From Enoplolaimus lenunculus (taxonomy: Eukaryota > Nematoda > Enoplea > Enoplida > Thoracostomopsidae), in assembly GCA_030248215.1 (NCBI GenBank), contig JASANG010002320.1:1-64000 (forward strand): a stretch of 64,000 nt of DNA, given 5' to 3'. This document shows, in pieces, positions 30,279 through 43,329 of the stretch. The position numbers and the translations under genes are program-made. The notes beneath the pieces were generated by a model. It was not told the origin of the DNA. It saw nothing but the letters and a program-made list of their open reading frames with translations, and did no database searches. The first letter of the stretch is position 1; each line of letters begins with the position of its first letter.

Positions 30279-32410
30279 GTAGCCGTAGCATATTCCTAAA
30301 CCTACAGCGAAGCCTGAGCTTGAACATAAAGCGTAAATAGAAAAGTACTGTAAATCTAAATTATGAGCTTTACTTTATCGCTGTCCCTTCTGAAACCGCT
30401 ACGCTACAAGGCCTTCAGCTACATAGTTCAAACTAAATTGCTCGATTAACAGCAAAAGCGAAAATGTTTATAAATACCTAATCTAGGTAGAACCGCAATT
30501 TTGGTCTGAATATATTGTATATTTTTCAAGTTTGTACCAGGGAACAATGTCTATAAAATTGTGCTTTCTGCCTTGAGTTCATATTCGGTATGAGCACATG
30601 CTTTTGTACTGGAACTATCATTTGATAACTGAACTCAGTGTATTATTTCAAATCAAAAATTATATAAATTCGAAATCAATAGTCACTGAAACTGTTTCTA
30701 AAATTAGCTTTTCAAAATTCCGGCAATAAAGATACACAAAATATCAAATCTATCCATATGGCCTGTCTCCGTTTGGCACTCTATATAGCTGAATTACTCT
30801 ATACGGGATTCAACGAATCACTGAGCAAAAATTTGACAACCAGTTTCGTAAATCTGCTGATATCTCATTAACTTTAATTAAAAATCCTACTTGAAAACAA
30901 GTGAAATTTCATATAATTTCGACAAACTTACTCAAAAATTATTCAATTCTGCAAGTTTGATAATATTTGAATTTCTTTAAAATCGTGTGACATACCAGAG
31001 TGTTTTCATGTCAAATGTATGGTGTCTTAGTTTAATAATTAAAAATTTAACCTTAAAACTGTGAAAGATACAACATTAAGCAGCCAACGCGAAAATGACC
31101 GTTACGTAAACGGGTTTTTTTTCAAACGTGGAGGTTGTAATCGTATAGTTGACATATTCATGAACCGTTTTGGTCAAACGGTTTTTTTGTGCCCGAGCCA
31201 AATGAAATATACTTTAAGGCCGCTCTTTTCAATTATTATGAAAAATGCACTATTTTCACACATTCCGTTTTAAGGTGACCGTACAAAATATTTTATTGCA
31301 TTTCTTGCGTTTACTGTCAAATCAATAGGTGGCCTAGATAGCCCACGTTCTTAATTTTTGAAACCAAAATAATACGCATATCAGTTTCCGTTACTTTGAG
31401 CACTATCTGACTGTGGACTTTTTTAAAATATGTTTTCACTCTGTCTGGAACGATCCAAACATATAATAAACAATAAAACCAAACACATATTGGACGATGA
31501 AGAATTGAATATTATGTCAAATCGTGTTTTCGTATAATCTCATATGAAATTTTAAGGGGTTAATGAAAACACTCAGGATTCAACCGAGCATAATCCAGAT
31601 ACTCCAGTCAGGAATTACAGGTGCTTAACTGTAAATCAAAATGAAACTTTATTGTGGCTCGCGAGTTTGTCAAAAATAAATTGGTTGCGTGGTTCAGTAT
31701 ATATTTCATTTATTTTTTCAAAAAACAAAACACGTAATACTGACATAAGTCAGGGGCGTATATAAGTGCAGGTATACATGTGATATATATACCCGTTCAA
31801 ATCACCGTGACATCTTTGTAGCGTCCGGAATCAGAGTTAAGGTTTACGTGAGAACTTGTGTCAAACTTGTTATCAAAAGGGGAAACCGGGTACATTCATA
31901 CCGTTTAATAGCCATCGGAGAGGGAGGCTGAGTAATTTTGGTGGCAGTTTCGCAAGAAATTCTAGAGGTCCATGTGAATTTGCTTGGAGTTGGGATTTTG
32001 GAGATTCTATGAAAAGTTTCTAGTGGATGAGAAACACCGTCGCGATATCAGAATTTTTAGAATAGGACGGAGGTATCGTGTCCAGAAGCTTCAGACAAAG
32101 GCACAGTGCTTGATTTTTGGTGAGCCATTTTGGTGGCCAAAGCAAATCGAGTGTGACGAAAATTATGTATTTAAACCATGAATGACTCTCAAACGATTAC
32201 TTAAACGATAAAATTATATCCAAAGTTAGAATCACGATATGTACGTACATGATTAACATTTTAGTTTTGTGCTAAAAATATGCTCTATAAGAATTTGACA
32301 TTTTCGTGACATCATATTTACTGGGGCAGTTAATAGTTCAAATGGTGTGCTTTTATAGAGATTTTAACAACTGAACGTTTTTACGGTTGGTTTTATATCG
32401 TAAACGACAT
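30279..32410. other. Unassigned AT-rich DNA
   Basis: Short degenerate TTAGGC-like hexamers near 30290-30350. Frames under 70 codons only, none with a recognisable domain. Confidence 0.3.
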
Positions 32411-32574
32411 GCCACTTCCGCTGCGGCTAGGATGATCACAGATTGCAAAGCCTACCAGGCTAAGCATACCTTAGAGCGCTAGCGCATTGATTGCCAATTC
32501 CGCTACTGCTAGGATGATCACAGCTTGCAAAGCCTAACCGGCTAACCATACCTTAGAGCGCAAGCGCATTCATT
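32411..32574. repeat. 82-bp tandem duplication
   Basis: Two head-to-tail copies start GCCACTTCCGCT at 32411 and GCCAATTCCGCT at 32493. Both contain GCTAGGATGATCACAG and CATACCTTAGAGCGC. They differ at roughly a tenth of positions. The GC-rich copies stand out from the AT-rich surroundings. Confidence 0.85.
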
Positions 32575-32923
32575 TCGCCATGCTCAAATCTACATTACGC
32601 TGAGGAAGATTTAATCTGTCGAAACCAACTTGTTGATTTTCAAATTTGATCTTTGAGCCGCTTTTGAATGAACACAAACGGGTTCTGACCACTACATTTT
32701 GGTTACCATAATGGGACCAAACGGAGTTTATCTCGGTGTGCACTGAACAAAAATGGCCAGATTTTACACTGAAAATATCAGTTGAAGCCGTAATTTCAAC
32801 TTTTACGTCAACGCACACAGGTCTGTCTGCAAATTCGAAATCAGGTTTCCTGAGTTCTAAACTCCGCGTACACATTTCACAAGCTGCGCACTGGTGCAGT
32901 TGACGATTTGTGCAAATTCGCAC
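32570..32923 (-). CDS. Possible small gene or exon, about 117 codons
   Basis: Open frame with protein-like composition and nine Cys. The downstream part reads KSGHFCSVHTEINSVW and ends DLSMAK before TGA. There is no upstream ATG at the first open codon, so if real it is probably an internal or last exon with an acceptor on its 5' side. No family was recognised and no expression evidence is available. Confidence 0.2.
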   Translation of the reverse strand: MRICTNRQLHQCAACEMCTRSLELRKPDFEFADRPVCVDVKVEITASTDIFSVKSGHFCSVHTEINSVWSHYGNQNVVVRTRLCSFKSGSKIKFENQQVGFDRLNLPQRNVDLSMAK

Positions 32924-33924
32924 TCGTCAAACAACACATTCAGTTCGCATACAGATAGATATACTGGTTTTAAATCAACGTAACCGAAATTGTGGCCGCT
33001 ACACACACAATAATCCAAATTAAGCTGCGACCGAAATCTTGCGAGCGAGAAACCAGACTCATTTGTTTGGTATCAAAGGCATTGACGAAAATCTTAAATT
33101 CTTTTCACTACATTGAAAAAAGTGTAAACCTTAGCCTAAGTCTAAAGTGTAATCCTGTGCAAAGATGTAGTTAAAATCTTAGCCTAACCTTTTGTGGTCC
33201 CATCAGGAAACGAGAAAAGGTCAATAAAACTAACGTGGTCCATGATCTAGATTCATAAAAAAGAATCACCTAATCAACGAGGGGGGATGAAAATGTTTAA
33301 ATTCTAGCACCCAAGGTGCCGCAGACCATCGAGCGAACGACGAAAACATAACAAAATGCGTCTTATCTGTTTGTCAAAGCATGGCAATCAAACACTGTTA
33401 TGACATAAATATAAAGATATATAACTTTTGTGCCAGCGGCCCTGCAGCCTTAAAAACGGCAGGTACCGTTGAACTCAGCGAGTCGAGGACTACAATGACA
33501 AGTTAAGGTAATGTTTACAACCATCAAACAGTCCAGTCAGGCGAACATGTCGATGGTTGTTGAAGTAGAAATTGCAATTCTAATTCCGTGAAATACTTGA
33601 ATCATCTAACTGGAAGTTTTGAGAAGAAATTTTTTTTAATATTTATCACTAAAACGATGAAAAAATCTAGCCTGTAAGCTAAATTACTTAAATTAACTAG
33701 CTATATTGTATCAATACAATGTTCACTTTGTATTAATATTAGAAGGAAATGTAACAAACACTTCTATGTGTCTTCGACAAATGCCAAGTTTCAGGCTATT
33801 AATAATCAAGTCGTTTTTTGCAATCTTATTTTTATATGCGAAAATTCACGTAGCTTCGAAATCTAACGTAGTTCTTTCTCTCTCTTTATATTTAAAAGTT
33901 TCTATGTCTTAGCAATAAGTACTA
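32924..33924. other. Unassigned AT-rich DNA
   Basis: A degenerate TTAGGC-type patch lies near 33120-33190. No gene is supported. Confidence 0.3.
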
Positions 33925-34344
33925 CTGTAGTGACCCGAATAAGAGCGGGAGAGACTGATATTTATTTGACCTCTGCAAAGGGTACCTTCCCTGTTATATG
34001 GTTGCGGACTGTTATTTATTTTTAACCTGCCATCCGCCACTCTTCGTTACTATTATATCCGGTATTGCAACTATCCATTGAATTAAATGTTTATTTGTCT
34101 TGTATCAAAAGGTTGAGCGATAATGCAAGGTTATACTTCGAAATGTACCTTCAAAGCTTTAAGCATACTTTAAAGTTTTGAACTCAACTTTATTAGTGTC
34201 TTGGTGTCATTTATGCCGTACTATTAGGGGTACTTGTCATTTATGGACTTGGGGTTTAAGGACTATATTCGCTTTACGGACTCTTATTAGGGATACAGAC
34301 TCATATTGATTGAGACTCCCCCCTTCTTATTCGGGTCATTACAG
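33925..34344. mobile_element. MITE with CTGTAGTGACCCGAATAAG ends, TA-flanked, copy 1
   Basis: Left end CTGTAGTGACCCGAATAAG and right end CTTATTCGGGTCATTACAG are inverted repeats flanked by TA (33923-33924 and 34345-34346). The 420-bp interior has no frame and is shared with copies at 39294, 43330 and 60197. The TA target fits Tc1/mariner-type mobilisation. Confidence 0.88.
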
Positions 34345-36086
34345 TATATACTATAACATAACTGCTTGCAGCGTGTTAAGAAAGTCGATACGTTTTTATG
34401 TCTATCAGAATATTGAGTTGACGCTCTCGTACTCTTCCTACGCCCAAACAAGCTAAGTCTATAAGACCAAGCGTCGGCCGATAACTAACCGTAATCCTAA
34501 GCCCAAGCCTAAGCCTAAGCCTGTTAACCTTAATCCAAAAGCTTAAGTTATGCCAAAACATGAAAATTTCAATAACTCTGCGTGTGAATGAGTACAACAG
34601 CTTAAAAGTTTATTTCCGATGAACCGTTCACATGGGCAGATCGTTTAACAAGCAGCACCTTTAAAGGGTCAGAGAGACGGTGTACGCTTATCTAGTACAA
34701 ATTGTGTGGAGCATATGTAAATTTCTGCCAATGTTACTTTTATTGCCGTAACAACAATATAGTCCTATTACTAAGCCTAAGTAGCCTCAGCGTTGGTATA
34801 AGCCTATAACTAAAGTCTATGTCAAAGCCAAAGCCTAAGCCTAAACATGAAAATCAGTCTAAAAGCTTAAGCTTACTCTGTTACAGTCTCGCGAAAAATT
34901 GGCTTGCCTCTCAAACTACTATGGGCCTAAATTGTTCATCCTTGTAATTTGCTTGAAAAACGCGATTATACGAAAAGCATTGACAAAAAATTAGTGCTCT
35001 ACTCATGTTTGCTTTTTCCACATTTAAAATAACTAAGACTTACGCAGACCCAAGAACCAAAATTAGTAAGATTTACATTTTTAACGAGTTAATTTTCCTT
35101 AAATTAGCTCAACAATTTTTCGCTACTTCCTTTCAACCGTACTTTTTAGGTTTAATGGTTGAAGTTCGTTTTGATAAACGTAGCTTTTCGAGCCCGCGTT
35201 TATCCTGGACCATGAATGCATGCCAACAGAATGAGAAGTTTGAACAAATCAAGCTAATAGCTAACAGAGCCACAATGGCAGATAACTTTCTTTATCTTTG
35301 TTACCTAATGTTAATGGTCAAATACCACACACTGTTACCATACACATTGTTTTAACTTGCCATGTATACTTATCGCCTATAGACCTAGATACGTAGTTAA
35401 TGTACATGCAAATTAAGTCTTTCGGTTACCATGGGGAAGTCAAAAATAAGAATCATAATTTCCGGGTGGGACAACGGTGTTAAAATTGAGGGGCTGTTCT
35501 TCGAAACCTAAGAATTCGGCTTGAAATTTTTCTCTAAAGATCAGCAACATTTTTAATTTAAGATAGCTAATTTAAAACTGAAACAAATTTCTTTCCAAAC
35601 AATTATGCAAGAAAATATCATTGTAAAATCGGAACTCCGAAAATTAACTTATTTTCATGGAGACGGCCTTCAGGCCGTCTCAAAAATTTCGGCAAGCCTC
35701 AAAACTATGATATAATTGCTTTGCAAATTGCTGTAAGTGGACTTTCACATCAAGCTATTTAGAATTGTGTCGCTTCGAAATGACTTTGCATAAGTCCCGC
35801 TTGTATTTCCTACTAGAGTTAACCTACAACTTGTTTTTTAAAATTTATTGGCAGGTGTGTTGAAGACAAAATTGCTTAAAACCTAAATTAAAAATATTAA
35901 TATTTTCCCGTTAAATTGAACTTTCTGTCTTGTAAGTTTTTGTTTCAGCTGCATTGATATTCATCCGATCAAATGCGTAATTAAAAGCACACTGTAAACA
36001 GTCGTGGACAGGTGATGCGCCTTAGCGGATTTAATGGAGTTACAAGAAACTTGAAATATGGATTGGAAAAGTGCTTTTAATTTTCC
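34345..36086. other. Unassigned DNA with TTAGGC-type patches and a GC hairpin
   Basis: Degenerate CCTAAG-type elements lie at about 34490-34560 and 34760-34935, the latter ending with the family-typical CTATGGGCC. A near-perfect palindrome of 10-bp arms, GAGACGGCCT (35660-35669) and AGGCCGTCTC (35672-35681), stands in AT-rich DNA. A 116-codon plus frame at 35005-35355 has no recognisable domain. Confidence 0.35.
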
Positions 36087-36229
36087 GACCCATGTAAAGA
36101 TGAGGGGCGGAACGTTTTTCTGGAAGAATAGAGCAAGCTTAAGCTTTAGACTAATTTTTTTGCTTGGCTTAAGCTTAGGCTTAGGAATATGCTTATGCTA
36201 CTGTTCCGCCCCTATTCTGTACATTTGCC
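36087..36229 (-). mobile_element. TTAGGC-bearing MITE, copy 5
   Basis: It begins GACCCATGTAAAGATGAGGG and ends CTATTCTGTACATTTGCC. Flanks AATTTTCC and ACTTTTCC match at 7 of 8. It is in the opposite orientation to copy 1, so the G-rich strand TTAGGC reads on plus. Confidence 0.8.
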
Positions 36230-36630
36230 ACTTTTCCTAATCCGTGGTGGAAAACCTGGGATGAATTTTCCAGTTACGCAACCCATTCTGGCGCCCTGGG
36301 ACATATTCAAACGTTTTACCAGTGCGCCATTCCTGGCGCTAGCACGCATAGGATGAACATTAAGAATAACGATTGCACGACGTCGTAAAAGTATGAAGAT
36401 AAAATTGCATGAATTAGCAATGTATTTAAAAGTGCGCTGTGTTTAACAATAATTACGCGTGTACTGACTGCAAATGTCTACACATTACAAGAGTTCATTT
36501 TGGTTAAACCTCAAGCTTTTATACTCGGGCTGTAATAACATTTGCTTAAGCGGAAAAATGTACATAGATGTGGTTTTTGTAATTAAAATCCACGTAAACT
36601 GATTTTTTTCAAGGGGGAAATCCAACTTAT

Positions 36631-36807
36631 GGACCATGTTACTATAAGGAGCGTCCAGGTTTCTGGTGGGTCTATAAAAGAGTAGGTTTAGATTCTAGAT
36701 TACATTTTTTGCTTAGGCTTAGGCTTAGGGAATCATTTTTTCAGCGCTTAGGCTTAGGCTTAGGAATACGCTTAATCTACTCTTACACCCCTTAAAGTAA
36801 CATTGGC
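36631..36807 (-). mobile_element. TTAGGC-bearing MITE, copy 6 (variant ends)
   Basis: Ends GGACCATGTTACTATAAGG and the complement of CCTTAAAGTAACATTGGC pair as an inverted repeat. Flanks CAACTTAT and CAACTGAT match at 7 of 8. Two CTTAGG blocks lie inside, separated by GGGAATCATTTTTTCAGCG. Confidence 0.75.
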
Positions 36808-36820
36808 CAACTGATTTATT

Positions 36821-37011
36821 AGGACAATGTCACTTTGAAGAGCGTAACAGTAAAATAAGCATATTTCTACGACTCAGCATCTGTATGAAAATAAAGCCTA
36901 TAACTAAGCCAAGACCTGCCTAATAGCCTGAGCAAAAAATAAGTCTGAATTTTAAGCCTATTATATTGTAGTCACGAGGAAAAACGGTTCCACCCTCAAT
37001 GTGTGGGCCCA
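36821..37011 (+). mobile_element. TTAGGC-family MITE, degraded copy
   Basis: It retains the GGAACAGTA-like AACAGTAAAATAAGCATATT start motif, scattered CCTAA hexamers, the GAGGAAAAACGGTTCC tail motif and an ATGTGTGGGCCC end. Exact limits are uncertain. Confidence 0.55.
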
Positions 37012-37085
37012 TTTTTGTATTGGCAAAAATGAGCTTGCGAGATTTTTCTAGAAGCCGTATATGTGATTCTTCCAAGGGGAACGTA

Positions 37086-37165
37086 CACTGTAAAAAATGG
37101 GGAGTCAAATTGACTCTCTCGGAAACTGGCTTTTCCTGCCTACACAAACTGAGTCAAATTTGACT
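37086..37165. mobile_element. CACTGCAAAAAATGG-family MITE, truncated
   Basis: Left end CACTGTAAAAAATGGGGAG is preceded by TA, followed by GTCAAATTGACTCTCTCGGA and the family-typical CTACACAAACTGAGTCAAA. The right end was not found. Confidence 0.6.
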
Positions 37166-39293
37166 CCGCCTACATTATACGAGGGGATACACAACTCTTC
37201 ACCGCGGGAACTCAGAGTCTCAAATCACAGCTTGACATTACGTTTCAGATAAAATTGTAAATATTTATGCGACAAAGGGTTGTTACTATAACCGATCTTT
37301 TCAACGCTAGTAATGTTATTAGCATGAAAGTTGGCTCACACGCTATGGGGTAGGCGCAACTTTCTTCCGTGTTCGTGAGCACGCTCTAACTTTATACTGC
37401 GGCCAAAGGGTTACGTAATAGCTTTCTGAAATCACGTTTATATGAGCAAACAGAATCAAATTACAACGACTAAAAGCCAAATACAGTATTACTTAACATC
37501 ATCGGTTTAATAATTATAACGAGCTATGCTTACTCTTATGTAATACAAAATGTCGGCAGGGAATAAGAAACATTATTTTATCAAATTATACGAAAATTTA
37601 TAGGTATAAAATACGGTTACATTAAGGAATTTTAGCCAAAAACAGGTATCATATGTGTTTACGTTGAGTCACCGCTTGAAAATGCAAATAGAAGTAGGCC
37701 ACCAACCAATGCTTTTGCCCACCAACAGAGTTTAAAACTATATTTTTTGTTAAAATTTAGAACTAAAATTGCGTTTGACTTCTGGGTCGTTTCGCTTGCG
37801 AGCTGGTAACTATTTAAATATATCGTGCGGCTGGCTACCTGCAAAAAATTTCTCCATCCACCGCTGGTAACGGCATTTACGCAAATTAGCAAATGCCATG
37901 ATTGAATCGGTCGGCGTCCGTTAAAAGAAATGAGTTAAATAATGGACAGGTTCACGATTGTCCGCCCGTCCAATATAATATTTAATTTCATATTTATACA
38001 CTATGACCGCCTTAATAAAACCAAACTGTGTGCGGTAAATGATACATAATACGCATGTGTTTAACAATTATTAAGCTTCAAGGGTAGAACAATACCTTTA
38101 CAAGACGTGAGAGCATCCTCGAGCTCGAGCATCGGTCTCATATACCTAAGCGATGATGATAATCACCTCATACCCGCGAACTATAGACTAAATTTCAACT
38201 AACTTAGAAGACATTCTTGCACTAAAAGGCTCAACTTTACTCGAACAATATTTGGTTAAAACCGAAGCTCCATACAACGATAAAAATTTTTTTTTAAAAA
38301 CTTCCCTGTTTTGCTTTTTGATTCATCACAAACTTGGGTTTGTTCGGGAAGTAGGCATTTCAGACGGCTGTTCTAATCAAGAATGAAAGTCAGTGTCAGA
38401 TTCAGAAATTGTTGACGAGGGCACGCGTGTGATATATCGATAAAAGCTCGCGAGCGAAGTGAACGCGAATCCAAACACATTTTTTGGTGCTATAAATCTC
38501 AATACAAGATTTTCGTTAGGATTTCTGCTGGGGGGAGTTTGGGCCGGTGTGGGCCCTCCATTGGATTTGCCATTAATGTGGCAATAAGTAAACTCTGATT
38601 AAATTTGCGAGTAAACTTCAATTCATGCGTATAAATTTCGTTATTGTTTCAATCAAAGTTGATTTCTGGCTATGAACCACAGATATTTTGAGGAAACACA
38701 CGCGCTCAAGGTAAAACTTTTATAAAAATGCGAGTAACTTGCTCACTGAAACGTCGGCACTTCCAGAAAATTCTACCAAAGCCCTATTAACGGTTAAGTA
38801 TCTGTTCAAACGTACGAACTGTTCAAGCTGTAAATATGCATAATTGCACATTGCGACATTCGTTATTCCGTCGACCAGTAGTTACAAACCCAATCGTCAA
38901 CTATTAATAGGCGTTACACAGATTTGAGAATACAGGTTCGGAAATTCAGTCCATAAAGTTAAATAACTCCTACTCAGCATAAATATTCATTTGTAGGTAC
39001 ACGTCCGTAAAAGTAAAGGGCAAAATTGTGTTACTTTATTTCCCAAGATAGCAAATGCTAATTTAGTTCTGTCACCGGTTAGGTCATCAATTGCTTAACG
39101 TCGTTAACACTAAAGGCTCATTTGAATCCGTAACAGCCGTTACTGAAAAGAATTTGATTTTTTTTTAAATTCCGACTATCGAATGACACCTGTCGCTTAA
39201 ATTTAGAACGCAAAGTCTTAATTATTTTTGTCCAAAATAGTTGATTATATATTATAGTGGTGAATAATGCAGTCCTGACACTGGATAAAAATA
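37166..39293. other. Unassigned AT-rich DNA
   Basis: Only frames under 80 codons, none recognisable. No repeat of note was seen apart from a short CTCGAGCTCGAG stretch near 38118. Confidence 0.3.
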
Positions 39294-39690
39294 CTGTAGT
39301 GACCGAATAATAGGGGGACTGATATTTATTCGGCTTCTCCAGAGGGACCCCCTGTTATTCGGTTACGGACTGTTATCCGGTACTGCAACTATCCGTTGAA
39401 ACGTTTATTTGTCTTGCGTCAATTGCTTGAGCGATAATGCAAGGTTATACTTCAGAATGTTCTTTCAAAACGTAAGTACGCTTTCAAGTTTCGAAGTCAA
39501 CTTTATTTGGTCCTGGAGTCATTTTTGCGCTACAATTAGGGATAATTGATATTTATGGACTGTAACTGGGGTTTATAGACTCTATCCTCTATCCGCTTAC
39601 GCACTCTTATTACGGATACGGACTCCTATTGATTGGGAGCAAAAATGAGGACTCCCCTCTTATTTCCCCCTCATAAGCAAGTCGCTACAG
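39294..39690. mobile_element. CTGTAGTGACCCGAATAAG-family MITE, copy 2
   Basis: The left end CTGTAGTGACCGAATAATAG and the right end GTCGCTACAG are flanked by TA (39292-39293 and 39691-39692). The interior (ACTGATATTTATT, TTACGGACTGTTAT, GATAATGCAAGGTTATACTT) is colinear with copy 1. Confidence 0.85.
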
Positions 39691-39865
39691 TATCTATCAC
39701 CAGTTACTGACAGGGGTGTGAAATATGCGAACTGGTGGCGCAGGTGAAACGTTTCCAAACAAGCGCTGTTTGCCACCAGTGTATCTTTAAACATGTGTAC
39801 ACGTTTATAAAGACATGAAATGCCAAAAATGAGCAAATTTTTGTTCGTTGGTTCGAAAAAATTTT

Positions 39866-40064
39866 GTCCCATGTAAAAATCAGCGGCGGAACATTTTTCT
39901 GCGGGACTGCCAAAGGGTAAAACTTAAAATGTAAGACTATTTTTTGCTTAAACTTAGGCTTAGGCTTAGGCTTAGGTATAAAGCTCAACCTTAAGCTTAG
40001 ACATAAGCTTAGGCTTAGGAATATGCTAACACTACTGTTTGCGGCTCTGTACTATAGATTGGCA
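39866..40064 (-). mobile_element. TTAGGC-bearing MITE, copy 7
   Basis: It begins GTCCCATGTAAAAATCAGCG and ends TACTATAGATTGGCA. Flanks AAAATTTT and GAAATTTT match at 7 of 8. It contains four perfect CTTAGG hexamers in tandem at about 39955-39979 and a second, looser block. Confidence 0.8.
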
Positions 40065-41723
40065 GAAATTTTCAAGGTTTATCGCATACTGATTATAGAT
40101 ACATTCAGCACAAATTCATCGAGTTTAGGCTTTCGCTGTAGTATCTTTTGTTTTGTTAGTTTGTTTCATTCCATTCCATTTGTTTGTCTGTCCTGTCAAC
40201 AATATAATACTTGCTAGAGATGGTTCGGTACAAACTAGGACAAATAGATGCTCACAGGATACGAAGTATTACACAATATTGGAAAATCGCCTTGGTCTAA
40301 AACATACTTCCTTGAATCATGGTCCATATTCTCAAATACGTATAGCACCCATCACCAGTTTAGCAATAGGTTTTCAAACTAAATGAACTGTTGCAATTGC
40401 GCATCTCAATATTAGCACAGAAGTTGAGTAAATCGAACTAAATAAATGTGCTGATTTTCAAACATCACAATTTCTTGGTTCATAAGTTACAAGACCTGTC
40501 ATCAACTGGTGATAGCTGCTAAACTCATTTGAGCATACAGACTTTCTGTCTGTGCAACTGAATACCCTATGACAAAGAAATTAACGTAACATAAGTAATA
40601 TTTATCAAGTTTACATAACCTTGATTGGAGCAAGCGATAGAAACTTCAAAATGCAACACATTTCAGAATGTCGGTGGTATACTATAATAATGGCTAATTT
40701 TACTTCTATAGGGTACCATAAAGTCTAGATGTACTGCAAAGCCTAAGCCTAAGCGAAAATTAATCTAAACTGTAACATGCTCTTTGTATTCCTCGAGAAA
40801 ACGAGCATAACCTTGAGCAACAAACTAAGTGCAGCTTTGCGGTGTGAACCTAAAAAAGCCTCTAAACAGTAATTACTCGCTAAAGCGGCTTGTTTCAGCT
40901 AAAAACCGCTATTCCTTCGAGGCAGTAGCCTCTGCTTCACACGGAAAAGGTTGACCTAAGCTTGAGTATCGAGTTTATTTGCTATACAAACAAACACGTT
41001 ACCTATTGTTGTTAATATTTACCTCTTGACGACAAAAAACTCTTTTTCACGTAAACTAATGTTTAATGCCAGATTACTGGATACAGTGTGAATGTTGGAT
41101 CAAAAATTATGCACATTACTATGTCAAAAATTAGCTGTGAATGCATATACCTATACTCAAAGTTATGCCTAAGACTATCTTGAAGCATAAAACTAAACCC
41201 AGTGTTCAGGTCAAAAGTTATATGTTTTATATAAAAAAACTCAAAGCCGCAACTACAGGCGGCGAAAGACAAAGTGTGCCGTCACCAAGCATATCTGCGA
41301 GTTCCAGGCCAAAAATATCTAAATTAAGAGAATTCGTTATTTAATAGAACGGCTACGTGTATATTACGTTTCTATCGTTTATGCTTTGAAAACGCTAATT
41401 CTTTCAGTTAGCCAAAGTTTCACACGATTGCTACGACACCTACGTGTTTGGGGCAATTTGAGATAAGCTGGCACATCCATCATTATTTTCTAGTATAACA
41501 GACAAAACATTTCAGCTGCATTTCGCGCGCTTCGCCTTTTATCTAGAAATATAGAATATTCTGTAACAAATTTTCGTCATAAAATTAGTTAGAAATGCGT
41601 TAATTTTATTCATTAATAGTCACCAGACAAGGGTATCTATATCCGTTTCCGTTTCCAGCAAAAATCAGTGTACGTTTACGTTGAATCTTTGTGCTTTTCC
41701 AAACCATCATAATTATTCAGTAA
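40065..41723. other. Unassigned AT-rich DNA
   Basis: No supported gene. A fragment of the CGGAAACGGA family (ATATCCGTTTCCGTTTCC) lies at about 41637-41690. Confidence 0.3.
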
Positions 41724-41986
41724 AGCCCTATTCATACGTGCAAGTTTTTTCTCACGAGAACTTGCAGCAGCAAATTGCACGCAAACTGACATTTTTCATC
41801 AGGTAATGACAAAGATGGTGCAATAAATTCAGTGTTATTCACACATGTGAACTAAAATTCGTAGCTATGATTTTTAATGAATTATTTGCAGCTTCAAGTT
41901 TTTCGAACGGGATTTTGGACCAAACTTGCAAGTGCAAGTTGCAACTGCAAATTCTCGCCGTAAAATTTGCATGTGTGAATAGGGCT
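41724..41986. mobile_element. MITE with AGCCCTATTCACAC ends and TAA flanks
   Basis: Left end AGCCCTATTCATACGTGCAA and right-end complement AGCCCTATTCACACATGCAA are flanked by TAA at 41721-41723 and 41987-41989. The interior is rich in CTTGCA/TGCAAG motifs. A 3-bp TAA target fits PIF/Harbinger-type mobilisation. A relative lies near 61345-61581. Confidence 0.75.
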
Positions 41987-43135
41987 TAAAATTAACTTAA
42001 AATATGTACGATCGATTCTTCGAAACTTTGAAGAAGCAATGTAGTTTTTAGTCAATTGAAGATAAATGGTAAATTTGTCATTTTCTTTTTATGTTCAAAA
42101 TCGATGTCTTTTATTGTGAATATTTAGTTTGCGGCATCTATTGTTCGTTTTCAAATGGAAAATTCAAATTTGCTACAATCAAAATGATTTCGAAATGTTT
42201 ATTTCAAATTTTTCACGATATCAGGTGCAATTTTTAAAATTAAGAGTTGCGTCTTACGTTTTCATGGCGCACAGTGCCGTCCCGGTATCGACCGATATTC
42301 TCAAGCACCATAGTTGAACTGCGGGACGAAGCCGGAACACACCAACTTATGACGGAAAATACCTACAAAAATTATTTTAATTTCTCATCGCTACAGCACA
42401 ATCACTACCGTAGACAGACACGAAAGTTTCTTTAATTCTTTGCTCCAACAAGTGCCAATTCGTTTCATTAAAATTTAATTTTTAGGTCTAGGCTTAGGTT
42501 AACCCGAAAGTTCACTTGTTTTATTAGTGTCTGCGAGTTTTTAAGTTTAAATATCATCTTCGGTTACGACGCTAAACACGGCGCCGCGATCACTGTTCGT
42601 ATGGGTACCACGGCAGTTCGTCGTCCGACTACTCGTCGTCCGACAACTTGTAATCTGAAACTTTAATTACGCTTAAGACTATGCTTAGATTATTTTATAG
42701 GCTTTAGGACACCGTTGGGCGACAAGTTTTTGGGCGACGAAATGTCGTAGATTCGTTCGCATGACGTATTTTGATTTTCTTAGCGTGAGAAAATGTAAAA
42801 CGTAACATATTAAAGGTCACCGAAAAGTTGTCTTTTCTGACCTTTGATCGCAAAGCCGCAAAAAAAAGATTCAAGAGCGGTGCCGCATCAGTACAATTAA
42901 CATCGCTTCATATGCCCAAAAATTTAGCAGCGATATTGAAATTTTATCTCATGGAAAAAATTTTGGTTCCGCTCTATAAATCTATATCTGCACCGGTTAC
43001 TAACAAACAGTTGCTTGTTGATGGCGTCTTTGTCAGAACAAAAAACAATAACATTTCGCTAGAGCTCATCTTTTTTACGACTGCTTGCATTTTTAGCTGC
43101 GTACCCCCATTATGATCAGTTGATATAGAACTAGT
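41987..43135. other. Unassigned DNA
   Basis: Contains a 96-codon plus frame (42828-43115) with mixed composition but no recognisable domain, and a short TCGTCGTCCGACTACTCGTC repeat near 42610. No gene is called. Confidence 0.25.
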
Positions 43136-43323
43136 GGTTAACGTTTAGAACAGAGACAAAACAGTAGAATAAGTATGTTTCTAAGCCCAAATCTAAGCTT
43201 TAGGCTAAAAATTAGCATAAGAATGAGGTTATATCTATGCCTAAAGACACAAGCCTAAGTCTAAAGCAAAAAATCGGTTTAAACATTAAGTTTATTCTAT
43301 TCGATTCCCAGGTTACATGGGAC
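43136..43323 (+). mobile_element. TTAGGC-family MITE, degraded copy
   Basis: Starts GGTTAACGTTTAGAACAGAG and ends TTCCCAGGTTACATGGGA, with scattered CCTAA hexamers and the CAAAAAATCGGTTTAAAC tail motif. It directly abuts the MITE at 43330. Confidence 0.6.
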
Positions 43324-43329
43324 AGACTA

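Noticed and set aside
35660-35690. Hairpin similar to the Neisseria DNA-uptake word GCCGTCTGAA
   Set aside because: The sequence reads GCCGTCTCAA, one base different, and the context is eukaryotic.
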